Positions 23,073 through 31,727 are shown, counted from the first letter of the stretch. The stretch: DNA of 35,218 bases from Intrasporangiaceae bacterium (GCA_021324575.1 JAJPIW010000018.1:1-35218), one strand, 5' to 3'. Program-made: numbers and translations. The notes: a model not told the origin generated them from the letters alone.

Positions 23073-24632
23073 ATGGAGATTCCATCGGTCGAAATGAGCC
23101 GCCGCAACCTGGGCAAGGTCCTGGCCTTCGGTGCCGTGGCCGCGGCCACGTCGCCCCTGCTCGCGGCGTGTGGCCCCTCGACAAGCGGCGGCAGCAGCAG
23201 CAGTGGCTCGAGCCGCAAGACCCTTCGGGTCGGCGCGACGGGCGGCGGTTCCTCGGAGACGCTGAACCCCAACAGCGCGCTGAGCGAGACCGACGTCGCG
23301 CGCACCGCCCAGATCTTCGAGGGCCTGACGACCTTCGACCCGACCGGCAAGGTGGTCAACCGGCTGGCGGAGTCGGTGACGGCGGACGCGTCCGGCAAGG
23401 TCTGGACCGTGCGCCTCAAGGACGCGACCTTCCACAGCGGAGCCAAGCTGACCGCCGCCGACGTGCTGTACAGCTTCACCTACATGCTCAACCCCAAGAG
23501 CAAGGCCGATGGTGCCGGCCCGCTCGCGGACGTCGACCTGAAGAACTGCAAGAAGCTGGACGACAAGACCGTGTCGATCGCGCTGCACCGGCCGAACTTC
23601 CTCTTCCCGACACTGCTCGGCGAGCGCTCGGTGGTGATCGTTCCCACCGGCACGACGACCTTCGACAAGCCGGTCGGCACCGGGCCGTTCAAGCTGGTCA
23701 GCTTCCGGCCCGGCGACCGGGCCAAGTTCGCCAGCTTCGAGCAGTACCACGGTGGCGCGCCGGCCATCGGGGAGCTGGAGATCATCTCGATCGACGACCC
23801 CAAGGCCCGCATGAACGCCCTCAGCTCGGGGGTGGTGGACGCGATCGCCGAGGTCGCGCCACAGCTCATCGCCACGGCGACCGGGTCCGGCGTGAAGCTG
23901 CTCCAGGCGGCATCCGGCTCGTTCTCGACCCAGTACATGGACATGACCAAGGGTCCGTTCACGGACAAGCGCGTCCGCCAGGCGATGCGTCTGCTCGCCG
24001 ACCGCAAGCAGATGATCAGCAACGCACTGTTCGGTGCCGGAGACCTGGGCAACGACCTGTCCAGCACCTTCGACCCTGACTACGCGTCCGGGCTGGCCCA
24101 GCGCACGTACGACCCGGACCAGGCCAAGAGCCTGCTCAAGGCGGCCGGCGCCGACGGGCTCACCGTCACCCTGCACACCTCCGACGCCGGCCTGGCCATG
24201 CTCGAGTCGTCCACCCTGTATGCCGCGCAGGCCAAAGCCGCGGGCGTCACCGTGAACCTGCACAAGTGGTCGACGAGCGACTACTGGACGCGTGCCTGGA
24301 TGCAGCAGCCGTTCGCCTGCAGCCACTGGGGTGGCCGTCCGCTGATCAGCCACCTGCAGCTGAGCGTCCTCCCGGGCGCGAGCTACAACGAGACGCAGTG
24401 GAACAACCCCACGTTCAACGGGCTGGTGGCCGATGCCATGGCCAGCTCGGACGCGGGTGCTCGACACGACAAGCTCGTCGCGGCACAGACGATGCTGTAC
24501 GACGAGGGCGGCTACATCGTCTGGGGCTTCGCCAAGAACGTCGATGCCACCGTCTCCGGCCTGAGCGGAATCACCCCGAGCGCCATCCGGTCGCTCGGCA
24601 ACTACGACTTCAGGGGAGCGCGGTTCGCGTGA
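23073..24632 (+). CDS. Tat-exported lipoprotein, Dpp/Opp-type substrate-binding protein
   Basis: The 519-residue protein has a twin-arginine signal (SRRNLG, R10-R11), lipobox LAAC with Cys 33 and a Ser/Gly linker, then an SBP_bac_5 domain. Recognisable segments are LNPNSALSETDVARTAQIFEGLTTFDPTG, TFHSGAKLTAADVLYSF, VGTGPFKLVSFRPGD and the late DKRVRQAMRLLADRKQMI, RTYDPDQAKSLLKAAG. Such proteins bind peptides, nickel or other small solutes for ABC import. The ATG at 23073 has AGGAG six bases upstream. Its stop overlaps the following permease start (GTGA). Confidence 0.92.
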   Translation: MEIPSVEMSRRNLGKVLAFGAVAAATSPLLAACGPSTSGGSSSSGSSRKTLRVGATGGGSSETLNPNSALSETDVARTAQIFEGLTTFDPTGKVVNRLAESVTADASGKVWTVRLKDATFHSGAKLTAADVLYSFTYMLNPKSKADGAGPLADVDLKNCKKLDDKTVSIALHRPNFLFPTLLGERSVVIVPTGTTTFDKPVGTGPFKLVSFRPGDRAKFASFEQYHGGAPAIGELEIISIDDPKARMNALSSGVVDAIAEVAPQLIATATGSGVKLLQAASGSFSTQYMDMTKGPFTDKRVRQAMRLLADRKQMISNALFGAGDLGNDLSSTFDPDYASGLAQRTYDPDQAKSLLKAAGADGLTVTLHTSDAGLAMLESSTLYAAQAKAAGVTVNLHKWSTSDYWTRAWMQQPFACSHWGGRPLISHLQLSVLPGASYNETQWNNPTFNGLVADAMASSDAGARHDKLVAAQTMLYDEGGYIVWGFAKNVDATVSGLSGITPSAIRSLGNYDFRGARFA

Positions 24633-25627
24633 CGTCGCAAGCGGCCGTCCAGCACGGCCGAGGACTGAGGGTGCCACCCGTGGCGCGCTTCGTCGTCGTC
24701 CGGCTGCTGGCCGGAGCCGCAACGATGTGGGCGGTTTCCGTCCTGCTGTTCTTCGGCATCAACCTCCTGCCGGGAGACCCGGCCGCGGCGGCCCTCGGCT
24801 CGAGTGCGACGCCCGCGCAGCTGGCCCAGTACCGCATCGAGTTCGGCCTGAACCGGCCGATCACGGTGAGGTATGCCGACTGGCTGGGTGGGGTCCTGCA
24901 CGGTGACCTCGGCCGGTCGTTCCCGTCCGGGACGCCGGTGACCGAGCTGGTCGGGCCGCGGATCGGCTACACCGCACTCCTTGCCCTGCTCACGTTGCTC
25001 GTTCTCGTCCCGCTCGGGGTCTCGCTCGGAGTCCTGAGCGGGACGCGGGAGGGCGGTCGGACCGACCGCGTGACCTCGATGGTGACGCTCATCCTCGCGG
25101 CGACGCCCGAGTTCGTCATCGCGGCGGCGCTCATGCTCCTGCTCGCGGTGTGGATCCCGATCTTTCCCCGGGTGTCGCTCATCGACACGGGAAGCCCGGT
25201 CGGCGGGCAGCTGCGCGTCTTCGTGCTGCCTGCCCTCACCCTCGTGGCTGCCGGGGCCGCCCAGACCTGCCGGATGATCCGAGCGTGTGTCATCGACGTC
25301 CTCGAGCAGCCGTACATCGCGATGGCACGTCTCAAGGGTGTGCCGGAGCGTCAGGTGATCTGGCGACACGCACTCCCGAACGCCCTGGGACCCACCCTGC
25401 AGGTGCTGGCCATCAACCTCGGCTGGCTCTTCGGTGGCGTGGTCGTCGTCGAGGCGGTCTTCGAGTTCCCAGGCGTCGGACGGGCGTTGACCCAGGCCGT
25501 GGCCGAGCGTGACGTCGCGGTCGTCCAGTCCCTGGCCCTGATCGTCACCGGTGTGTTCGTGGTCGGCAGCGTGGTGGCCGACATCGCGGCCTCCGTCCTG
25601 AACCCGCGACTTCGGAGGCACCTGTGA
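24629..25627 (+). CDS. ABC transporter permease, DppB/OppB-like
   Basis: The 332-residue permease shows the DppB pattern: RFVVVRLLAGAATMWAVSVLLFFGINLLPGDPA at the start, FGLNRPITVRYADWLGGVLHGDLGRSF, and the EAA region EQPYIAMARLKGVPERQVIWRHALPNALGPTLQ, ending with VVVEAVFEFPGVGRAL. I chose the GTG at 24629, which overlaps the stop of the binding-protein gene; the open frame upstream is only a shadow of that gene. A GTG at 24671 just before the first helix is a less likely alternative. Confidence 0.93.
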   Translation: MTSQAAVQHGRGLRVPPVARFVVVRLLAGAATMWAVSVLLFFGINLLPGDPAAAALGSSATPAQLAQYRIEFGLNRPITVRYADWLGGVLHGDLGRSFPSGTPVTELVGPRIGYTALLALLTLLVLVPLGVSLGVLSGTREGGRTDRVTSMVTLILAATPEFVIAAALMLLLAVWIPIFPRVSLIDTGSPVGGQLRVFVLPALTLVAAGAAQTCRMIRACVIDVLEQPYIAMARLKGVPERQVIWRHALPNALGPTLQVLAINLGWLFGGVVVVEAVFEFPGVGRALTQAVAERDVAVVQSLALIVTGVFVVGSVVADIAASVLNPRLRRHL

Positions 25628-26505
25628 CCCTGAGCCCCGCCGTCGAAGCCTCCCCGTCGCCCAAGGGCGCGCGGTCGTTGGTGTGGACGGTCCTTCGGCA
25701 ACCGCAGGGAGCCGTCGGGGCCCTGATGCTGGCCCTGGTCGCGGTCGTGGCGCTCATCGGACCGCTCGTTGCACCACACGACATCCGCACGGTGGTGGGC
25801 ATCCCCCTGGCCCACCCGTCGCACGCGGCCCGGCTGGGCACCGACGTGCTCGGTCGGGATGTCCTCAGCCGGGTCCTCAACGGTGGCCTGACCCTGCTCG
25901 CCGTGGCGATCAGCGCGACCCTGCTGGCCTATCTCGTCGGTGCCTGCTGGGGGATGGCGGTCAGCCTGCGTTCCTCGGCGCTCGATGTCGTCAGCATCGG
26001 TGTGGTTGATGTCCTGCTGTCCCTTCCACCACTGGTGATCGGGCTGGTCCTGCTCGCCGGCGCCGGCTCGGGCAACGTGACCATCGCCCTCGCGCTCGCC
26101 GTGATCCAGGCTCCCCGTGTCTTCCGTATCGTCCGCGCTGCGAGCCGGGAGGTCGCCGCGCAGGACTTCGTGGAGGCCGCGACCGCCCGTGGTGACTCGA
26201 TGTGGAGCGTCGTGCGGCGCGACATCCTCGCGAACATCTGGACGCCCATGCTGACCGACTTCGGCTTGCGGGTCACCAGTTCGGTGATCCTCTTCAGCTC
26301 GCTCAGCTTCCTCGGGCTCGGGGCACCGCCACCGAGTCCCGACTGGGGCCAGATGATCAGCGAGAACCAGATCGGCATCGTGACGCAGCCGTGGGGCGTC
26401 GTCGTGCCGGTGGTGCTCATCGCCGTGCTCTCTGTGGGTACCAACCTGCTCACCGACACGTTCTCGCGAACCATGAACAACGGAGCGGTCGGAGGTGGCC
26501 GGTGA
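25624..26505 (+). CDS. ABC transporter permease, DppC/OppC-like
   Basis: The 293-residue permease is the DppC partner: LGTDVLGRDVLSRVLNGG near residue 75, LPPLVIGLVLLAGAGSGN in the middle, the EAA region ARGDSMWSVVRRDILANIWTP, and the end SFLGLGAPPPSPDWGQMISEN. The GTG at 25624 overlaps the preceding stop, and its own stop shares a base with the ATPase start, so the operon is fully coupled. Confidence 0.94.
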   Translation: MTLSPAVEASPSPKGARSLVWTVLRQPQGAVGALMLALVAVVALIGPLVAPHDIRTVVGIPLAHPSHAARLGTDVLGRDVLSRVLNGGLTLLAVAISATLLAYLVGACWGMAVSLRSSALDVVSIGVVDVLLSLPPLVIGLVLLAGAGSGNVTIALALAVIQAPRVFRIVRAASREVAAQDFVEAATARGDSMWSVVRRDILANIWTPMLTDFGLRVTSSVILFSSLSFLGLGAPPPSPDWGQMISENQIGIVTQPWGVVVPVVLIAVLSVGTNLLTDTFSRTMNNGAVGGGR

Positions 26506-28187
26506 TGGCGCCTGAACCCGGGTCGTCGTCGGCGACCGTGATGGACGTTCGAGCCCTCGAGGTCGTGACCAGGACCGGCCGCCCGATCATCGAGGACGTC
26601 GCCCTCACGCTCAGGCGGGGCGAGGTGCTGGCCGTCGTCGGTGAGTCCGGCTCGGGCAAGACCACCACCGCCCTGGCTCTGCTCGGCGCGACGCGCGGCG
26701 GAGCGCGGATCTCGCGTGGACAGGTCGACATCGGCGGGCGCGACATCGCTGCCCTCCGCGAGGCGCAGCAGCGTGCTCTGCGCGGTCGGGTGATCTCCTA
26801 CGTCCCGCAGGACCCCTCGACCCAGCTCAACCCGGCGCACCGGATCGGCCGTCAGCTGGGCGAGGCACTTGCCCTCGTCGACCGCGACGACGAGGCGAGC
26901 CAGCAGGAGCTGTTGACGAGAGTGAACCTTCCGGGCGAGGCTGCCTTCCTGCGCCGCTACCCCTTCGAGCTGTCCGGTGGGCAGCAGCAGCGCGTTGCCA
27001 TCGCGATGGCGCTGGCCGCGTCACCGGAGATCATCGTGCTGGACGAGCCGACGACAGGGCTGGACGTCACGACCCAGCAGCGGATCATCCAGCTCGTGCG
27101 TGAGCTCGCGGACGCGGGGGAGGCGGGATTCGTCTACATCAGCCACGACCTGGCCCTCGTGAGTGAGGTGGCGGACCGGGTCGCGGTGATGTTCCGGGGC
27201 AAGGTCATCGAGACCGGGACCGTGCGCGAGGTCCTGGGTGCGCCGAAGCATCCGTTCACGCGCATCCTGGCGGCATCGGCGCCGGGTCCGCACGGGGTCA
27301 ACATCGTGGCCAACGAGGTGGGCGAAGCCGTCGACGTCGAGGCCTCGGACGGGCCGGCGGAGGCCTGGACCGCACTACGCGTCGAGGCACTCCCGCCTCG
27401 TATGCCGGTCGCGGACCCCGTCGGTGTCCTCGAGGTCCGTGGCCTGGCGGTCAGCTACGCGCGGGGTCGGCGCGCGCGCAACGTCCTGGCGGACGTGAAC
27501 CTCACGATCGCCGCCCGCGAGTGCGTGGGCCTCGTCGGTGAGAGCGGGAGCGGCAAGAGCACGCTGGGGCGGACGATTGCCGGTCTGGTCGCCCCTACTG
27601 CCGGCAGCCTGACCTGGGCGGGGCACGAGCTCGCTGCGCAGGTTCGCCGCCGGCAACGCGAACAGGTTCGGGGCATCCAGCTCGTCTACCAGAACCCCGA
27701 CCGCTCCCTCAACCCGCGCGAGACCGGCTTCGAGGCGATCGCGCGTGCCGTGCGCTCGTTCGACCCCAAGGTGGGAGCCGCGGCGCGAACCGACCGCGTC
27801 CATGCCGCAGCCGATCGGGTCCGCCTCCCGCGCCATCTCCTCGGGCGGCGACCGACCGAGCTCTCCGGCGGCGAGAAGCAACGGGTCGCCATCGCCCGCG
27901 CCTTGGTGGCCCTTCCTGAGCTCCTCATCTGCGACGAGGTGACCTCCGCACTGGACGTCTCCACCCAGGCGACGATCATCCAGCTGCTGCGGGAGCTCTC
28001 GGACGAGGGTCTGGCGATCCTCTACATCACCCATGACCTGGGTGCCGTGCGCTCGCTTGCCCACCGCATCGCCGTTCTCAACCAGGGCGAGATCTGCGAG
28101 GTCGGACCGTGCGAGGACGTGTTGGACCGCCCGCAGGATCCGTACACGGCCGAGCTCATCGCCTCGACCCCGCTCATGCGGGTGTGA
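26505..28187 (+). CDS. Double ABC ATPase (DppD-DppF type fusion)
   Basis: The 560-residue protein contains two complete ATPase domains in one chain. Domain 1 (about 12-265) has Walker A GESGSGKTT (46-54) and LSGGQQQR at 156. Domain 2 (about 305-555) has Walker A GESGSGKST (345-353) and LSGGEKQR at 453. Both have DE Walker B motifs and switch His residues (ISHDLALV and ITHDLGAV). Separate DppD and DppF subunits are more usual; the fused form is common in actinobacterial peptide and nickel importers. It starts with ATG at 26505, overlapping the permease stop, and completes a four-gene importer. A hairpin terminator begins at its stop codon. Confidence 0.94.
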   Translation: MAPEPGSSSATVMDVRALEVVTRTGRPIIEDVALTLRRGEVLAVVGESGSGKTTTALALLGATRGGARISRGQVDIGGRDIAALREAQQRALRGRVISYVPQDPSTQLNPAHRIGRQLGEALALVDRDDEASQQELLTRVNLPGEAAFLRRYPFELSGGQQQRVAIAMALAASPEIIVLDEPTTGLDVTTQQRIIQLVRELADAGEAGFVYISHDLALVSEVADRVAVMFRGKVIETGTVREVLGAPKHPFTRILAASAPGPHGVNIVANEVGEAVDVEASDGPAEAWTALRVEALPPRMPVADPVGVLEVRGLAVSYARGRRARNVLADVNLTIAARECVGLVGESGSGKSTLGRTIAGLVAPTAGSLTWAGHELAAQVRRRQREQVRGIQLVYQNPDRSLNPRETGFEAIARAVRSFDPKVGAAARTDRVHAAADRVRLPRHLLGRRPTELSGGEKQRVAIARALVALPELLICDEVTSALDVSTQATIIQLLRELSDEGLAILYITHDLGAVRSLAHRIAVLNQGEICEVGPCEDVLDRPQDPYTAELIASTPLMRV

Positions 28188-28214
28188 CCGCGCGGCTGGT
28201 TCTCGCCGCGCGGT
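28187..28214 (+). terminator. Terminator of the Dpp-type operon
   Basis: Perfect 10-bp arms (ACCGCGCGGC and GCCGCGCGGT) around an eight-base loop begin at the last base of the ATPase stop codon. There is no T run. The next gene has its own leader and AGGAG site, consistent with a transcription boundary here. Confidence 0.7.
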
Positions 28215-28309
28215 CTGACCGGTTATCTCCTATGCTCGGCGCTGGGGCGTGTGTGGTTCATGAGCCCAGTGCGCACAGTGCTGGTCCATGGTGACTGAGG
28301 AGACGTTCA

Positions 28310-28843
28310 ATGCGTAAGTCAACAAAGGGGTCCTTGGCGGCCGTCGGCGCCGCTGTGGTGCTGCTCGGCGGAGGAGGCTCCCTCGCGTACTGGACGTCGA
28401 GCCAGACCGTGGCTGGCGGCACCGTCAACTCCGGGCACCTGGCCCTGATCACGGACGCGACGAACGTGGGGTGTGGTGCGTGGACGCTGGACAGCGGAGA
28501 GCAGGCCCCTGGAACCTATGCACCCGGCGACCCGCTGGTCCCCGGCGACGTGTTGAGCCGGTCCTGTGCCTACACCATCCAGGCGACTGGAAACCACCTG
28601 CGGGCCACGGTGTCGGCGACCGCACCCAGCGCCTCAGGGGCGTTGGCAGCCGCCCTGACGCTCGGCGCGAGCGGAATCATGGTCAACGGCTTGCCGGCCA
28701 CCGAGTTCACCGAGGCAAACAACAACCAGGCCCTCACACTGAACCTGACCGTCACCTTCAACGGCGCTTCGGACAACAGCACCCAGAATCTCGCGGCGAC
28801 GCTCAACGCCATCACGATCACCGCGACGCAGGTCCACACCTGA
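28310..28843 (+). CDS. Secreted protein with SipW/TasA-type signal peptide
   Basis: The 177-residue protein starts MRKSTKGS, then a hydrophobic stretch (9-25) ending in GGGGSLAYWTSSQTVAGGTVNSGHLAL. The AYWT motif (26-29), with a glycine-rich h-region before it and a G.L.L strand after it, is the hallmark of SipW-dependent signal peptides found in TasA, camelysin and actinobacterial alternate-signal-peptide proteins. The mature part is a beta-rich, Thr/Ala/Asn-rich domain with two Cys residues (C55 and C66), probably a disulfide. The ATG at 28310 has GAGGAG seven bases upstream. It leads a five-gene operon that also encodes two SipW-type peptidases. A fibre-forming role like TasA is inferred, not shown. 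Confidence 0.82.
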   Translation: MRKSTKGSLAAVGAAVVLLGGGGSLAYWTSSQTVAGGTVNSGHLALITDATNVGCGAWTLDSGEQAPGTYAPGDPLVPGDVLSRSCAYTIQATGNHLRATVSATAPSASGALAAALTLGASGIMVNGLPATEFTEANNNQALTLNLTVTFNGASDNSTQNLAATLNAITITATQVHT

Positions 28844-28845
28844 CG

Positions 28846-29463
28846 GTGCTGGCAGCGCCCGGCACGGAGACGCCGCCGGAGCTCACGCCGCCCAGGTGGC
28901 GGGCAAGGGTCGGCTGGGTCGGGCAGGTCCTGTCCTGGCTGGTGATCCTTGCCGTCGGGGCGCTGCTGGCCGTGGCCGTCGTCGTCCCGCGGATCGTGGG
29001 CGCCACCCCGTACACGATCCTCACCGGCTCGATGCGACCCGGGCTGCCACCCGGGACCCTGGTGGTGGCGCGCCCGGTCGACGTGGACCGGATAGGTGTC
29101 GGAGACGTCATCACCTACCAGCTGCGGTCCGGTGAACCGACCGTCGTGACCCATCGGGTCATTGCCCAGGGCCTCGACGGTCTCGGCCAGCCGATCTTCC
29201 GGACCCGGGGCGACGCCAACCCCTCCCCGGACCAGGCCTGGGTCAAGCCCGTCCAGGTCAAGGGGCGACTCTGGTATGCCGTGCCGCGGCTCGGGCGGCT
29301 GACCCTCCTGATCGGCAACGGGCAGCGCCAGATCGCCACCCTGCTCGTCGGTGGGGGACTGGCGGCGTATGCCGCCTACATGTTCATCGGTGCCGCGCGC
29401 GACCGTCGGAAGGGCCCCGGCACCGCCGGACAACAAGCCGGCCGACAACAGGTGAGCCCGTGA
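28846..29463 (+). CDS. SipW-type (ER-type) signal peptidase I
   Basis: The 205-residue membrane protease has a first helix (about 28-48), then the catalytic Ser 62 in ILTGSMRPGLPPGTLVV, then VGDVITYQL and VVTHRVIA with His 103, and RTRGDANPSPD with the conserved Asp. The Ser/His arrangement, in place of Ser/Lys, places it in the archaeal/ER-like SipW group that processes TasA-type precursors. A second helix (about 168-188) and a basic tail end the protein. The GTG at 28846 lies two bases after the previous stop; there is no Shine-Dalgarno, so translation is probably coupled. The end overlaps the next start (GTGA). Confidence 0.87.
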   Translation: MLAAPGTETPPELTPPRWRARVGWVGQVLSWLVILAVGALLAVAVVVPRIVGATPYTILTGSMRPGLPPGTLVVARPVDVDRIGVGDVITYQLRSGEPTVVTHRVIAQGLDGLGQPIFRTRGDANPSPDQAWVKPVQVKGRLWYAVPRLGRLTLLIGNGQRQIATLLVGGGLAAYAAYMFIGAARDRRKGPGTAGQQAGRQQVSP

Positions 29464-30137
29464 CGAAGGTCCGGCTCGTGCGCTGGGCCGCGGCCGTCGC
29501 CCTGGTCGCGATGCTCGTGGGCGGTGCACCCGCCGAGGCCGCCCCAGGCGCGACAGCTGTTGGCGTGGCCGTGAGCCGGGACGGCGTGCACTGGTCGGCA
29601 CGCCTGCCCACGCCGTTGTTCGACGCGGCCACGGCGTGGGTCCCCGGCGACTCGCGGTCGGCCGCCTTCTACATCCGCAACCAGGCCGCCGACCCGGCCC
29701 GGCTGTCGGTCGCCGTTCGGGTGAGCGACCCCGACGGGCTAGTGGGCAACAAGGACATCCGGATCGGGGCCGGCATCCCCGGCGCGAGCCCACATGAGCT
29801 GACCGGCGGCACGACCCGCTGGGACGGCCCGGTTCTCGCGGTGGGGCAAGCCCGGCAGCTGAGCATCACCGCCGACTTCGACCCCGCCTCGCCGAACCGG
29901 TCCCAACGCCGTCACCTCAGCTTCGACGTCGTCGTCACGCTCAGCAGCGACCTCGGGATGGAGGGCAGCCCCGGGTCCGGCGGCCCCGGCGGGCCGTTGG
30001 CCTTCACCGGCGCGGACCTGCGCTGGTCCACGCTGGCCGTCGCCGCCCTGCTTGGCGTAGGAGTCGCGCTGCTCGGCTCTGGACGGGCGGGCGCCCGGCG
30101 TCGCCCCCAGCGCAGCCGACGGGCCGCCCATGGGTGA
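29460..30137 (+). CDS. Surface protein with LAFTG sortase signal
   Basis: The 225-residue product has a normal Sec signal peptide (about 1-28, ending APAEAAP), a beta-rich extracellular domain, a Gly/Pro/Ser linker (about 168-179) and a C-terminal wall-sorting signal: LAFTG (180-184), a hydrophobic helix (about 189-206) and an Arg-rich tail. LAxTG is the motif preferred by actinobacterial class E sortases, so the protein should be linked to the cell wall. The domain begins GVAVSRDGVHWSARLPTPLF and has a WVPGDSRSAAFYIRNQ segment, as in surface proteins that occur with SipW loci. No sortase gene is in the window. It may be a wall anchor for the neighbouring secreted proteins. Confidence 0.78.
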   Translation: MTKVRLVRWAAAVALVAMLVGGAPAEAAPGATAVGVAVSRDGVHWSARLPTPLFDAATAWVPGDSRSAAFYIRNQAADPARLSVAVRVSDPDGLVGNKDIRIGAGIPGASPHELTGGTTRWDGPVLAVGQARQLSITADFDPASPNRSQRRHLSFDVVVTLSSDLGMEGSPGSGGPGGPLAFTGADLRWSTLAVAALLGVGVALLGSGRAGARRRPQRSRRAAHG

Positions 30138-30750
30138 CCGCATCCGCTGGGCTCCTGCACTCGGAACTGGCGGCCGATCATGGCGCCGCTGGTCGGTGCC
30201 GATCCGGCTCGCCCTCAGCCTCGGAGTGCTGCTGGGAGTCGGCTCGGTCGGCAGCTATGCCTACTGGACGCGAAGCGTCACCGTGCCGAGCAGCTCGTTC
30301 ACGGCAGGCAACCTCGACCTACTCGTGAACGCGACCGCGAGCGACGTGGTGACCTTCAGCGCCCTGTCGCTGGGCGGCATGGCACCCGGCAACACCACCG
30401 CAGGAGTGCTCACGGTCAAGAACGCCGGCAGCGTCACCCTGAAGTACACCGTGGCCACCGGCACCACGAACGTTGATGGTAAGGGGCTCGCCGCTGCCCT
30501 GACCGGCAAGGTCACCGGCGCGGGAACCGTCACCGGCACCGCGCCGACGGCAACCTGCTCGGGGACGGCGCTCTCGGGAACGGCCTCCGGATTCACCACC
30601 GACCTGGTGACCACCGGGCGCGTCCTGGCCCCGAACACCAGCGAGACGCTGTGTGTCCAGGCCGGGCTGCCCGCCACCGCGGCCAACACGTTGCAGACGG
30701 CGGCCACGACGATCACCCTCACCTTCCACGCGACCTCCAAGCTGACATGA
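30130..30750 (+). CDS. Second secreted protein with SipW/TasA-type signal peptide
   Basis: The 206-residue protein has a longer basic N-terminus (1-26), a hydrophobic segment (27-43) and the AYWT motif (44-47) in VGSYAYWTRSVTVPSSSFTAGNLDLLV, the SipW-dependent signal type. The mature domain has MAPGNTTAGVLTVKNAGSVTLKY, a segment typical of TasA/camelysin-like beta domains, and two Cys (near 144 and 177). The ATG at 30130 overlaps the end of the sortase-substrate gene by eight bases, and its stop overlaps the next start (ATGA). It differs enough from the protein at 28310 that it is probably a distinct subunit, not a recent duplicate. Confidence 0.82.
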   Translation: MGDRIRWAPALGTGGRSWRRWSVPIRLALSLGVLLGVGSVGSYAYWTRSVTVPSSSFTAGNLDLLVNATASDVVTFSALSLGGMAPGNTTAGVLTVKNAGSVTLKYTVATGTTNVDGKGLAAALTGKVTGAGTVTGTAPTATCSGTALSGTASGFTTDLVTTGRVLAPNTSETLCVQAGLPATAANTLQTAATTITLTFHATSKLT

Positions 30751-31712
30751 GCACCACTCGAACCCCGATGAGGATCACGCCCGGAACAGGCACGTCCCTG
30801 CCGCACCGCGTCCTGGTCGTGATCGGCCGCGCCGCGTTGACAGTCGGCGCGGTCCTCGGTGTCGGGTGCGTCCTGGCCGGTCTCGCGGCGGTCTGTCTCG
30901 GGCTGCGTCCGGTGGTCATCACGTCAGGCTCGATGTCCCCGGCCATCGACACCGGGGCCCTCGTCATCGCCCGTAGCGTCCCGGCCGGCGACATCGGCGT
31001 CGGCGACGTCGTCACCGTGCCGGCGTCGCCCGGGTCGAACGTCACCCACCGGGTCGTTGCCGTCACCCACCGAGCTGACGGCAGCGCGACGCTCCGCCTG
31101 CGTGGCGACGCCAACGAGGCCAACGACCCGACCGTCTACCCCGTCCGCAGCGCGGAGCGCACCGAGGCGGCGATCCCGTATCTCGGCCGCTTCGTCGCGG
31201 TCGTCAACGGTCCGACGGGCATCGCGCTCGGCGTCATCGCCCTGGGCGGCCTGCTGCTCCACGCCCTGGCCCGAACGCCGCGTGGCCGCCGTCGGGTTCT
31301 GGCCGTACCTGCGCTGGTGCTGGTGCTCACGGCCACTTCGGTCGGCGCGCTCACCGGCTCGACGCGGTCGAGCCAGGCCGTCTGGACCAACGACGTGACC
31401 GCCACCTCGACGATGGGCACCCTGACAGTCGCGCCGAGCTCCAGCTTCACGTGTGGGTCGCTCGGCATCGCCTCGGTGACCTTCAACTGGTCAGCGGTGA
31501 CCGGCGCGACCAACTACACCCTCCACTTCGGCCCAGGCGGCGGGAGCACCCAGACCGTTGCTGGAACCAGCGCGACCATCTTGACGATCGTCAATGGCGG
31601 TACGGCGTGGGTGCAGGCGAACCGGAATTTCGGGTCGACCACGTGGACCTCGGTCGCATCACAGACCCGCACCTATACGATTGCAGCCCTCGTGCTCAGC
31701 ACCTGCGTGTGA
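30747..31712 (+). CDS. SipW-type signal peptidase fused to a substrate-like beta domain
   Basis: The 321-residue protein has two parts. Residues 20-180 are a SipW-type peptidase: helix about 24-54, Ser 62 in ITSGSMSPAIDTGALV, VGDVVTV, His 101 in NVTHRVVAV, RLRGDANEANDPTVY, and a second helix (about 157-175). Residues 180-230 then look like a TasA-type signal: basic RGRRR, hydrophobic VLAVPALVLVLTATSVGAL, and SSQAVWTNDVTATSTMGTLTV, which aligns with the AYWT...G.L.L pattern of the two secreted neighbours. Residues 232-321 resemble a fibronectin-III-like beta domain (VTFNWSAVTGATNYTLHF) with C236 and C320. The peptidase may thus carry its own substrate. It is the last gene of the operon. Confidence 0.84.
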   Translation: MSTTRTPMRITPGTGTSLPHRVLVVIGRAALTVGAVLGVGCVLAGLAAVCLGLRPVVITSGSMSPAIDTGALVIARSVPAGDIGVGDVVTVPASPGSNVTHRVVAVTHRADGSATLRLRGDANEANDPTVYPVRSAERTEAAIPYLGRFVAVVNGPTGIALGVIALGGLLLHALARTPRGRRRVLAVPALVLVLTATSVGALTGSTRSSQAVWTNDVTATSTMGTLTVAPSSSFTCGSLGIASVTFNWSAVTGATNYTLHFGPGGGSTQTVAGTSATILTIVNGGTAWVQANRNFGSTTWTSVASQTRTYTIAALVLSTCV

Positions 31713-31727
31713 TGCCTTCGCGGCATC
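31711..31727. terminator. Short hairpin between convergent genes
   Basis: GATGCC and GGCATC pair around TTCGC at the end of the surface-protein operon. The cds1-like gene converges and ends at 31730, so a bidirectional terminator is possible, though a six-bp stem is weak. Confidence 0.35.
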
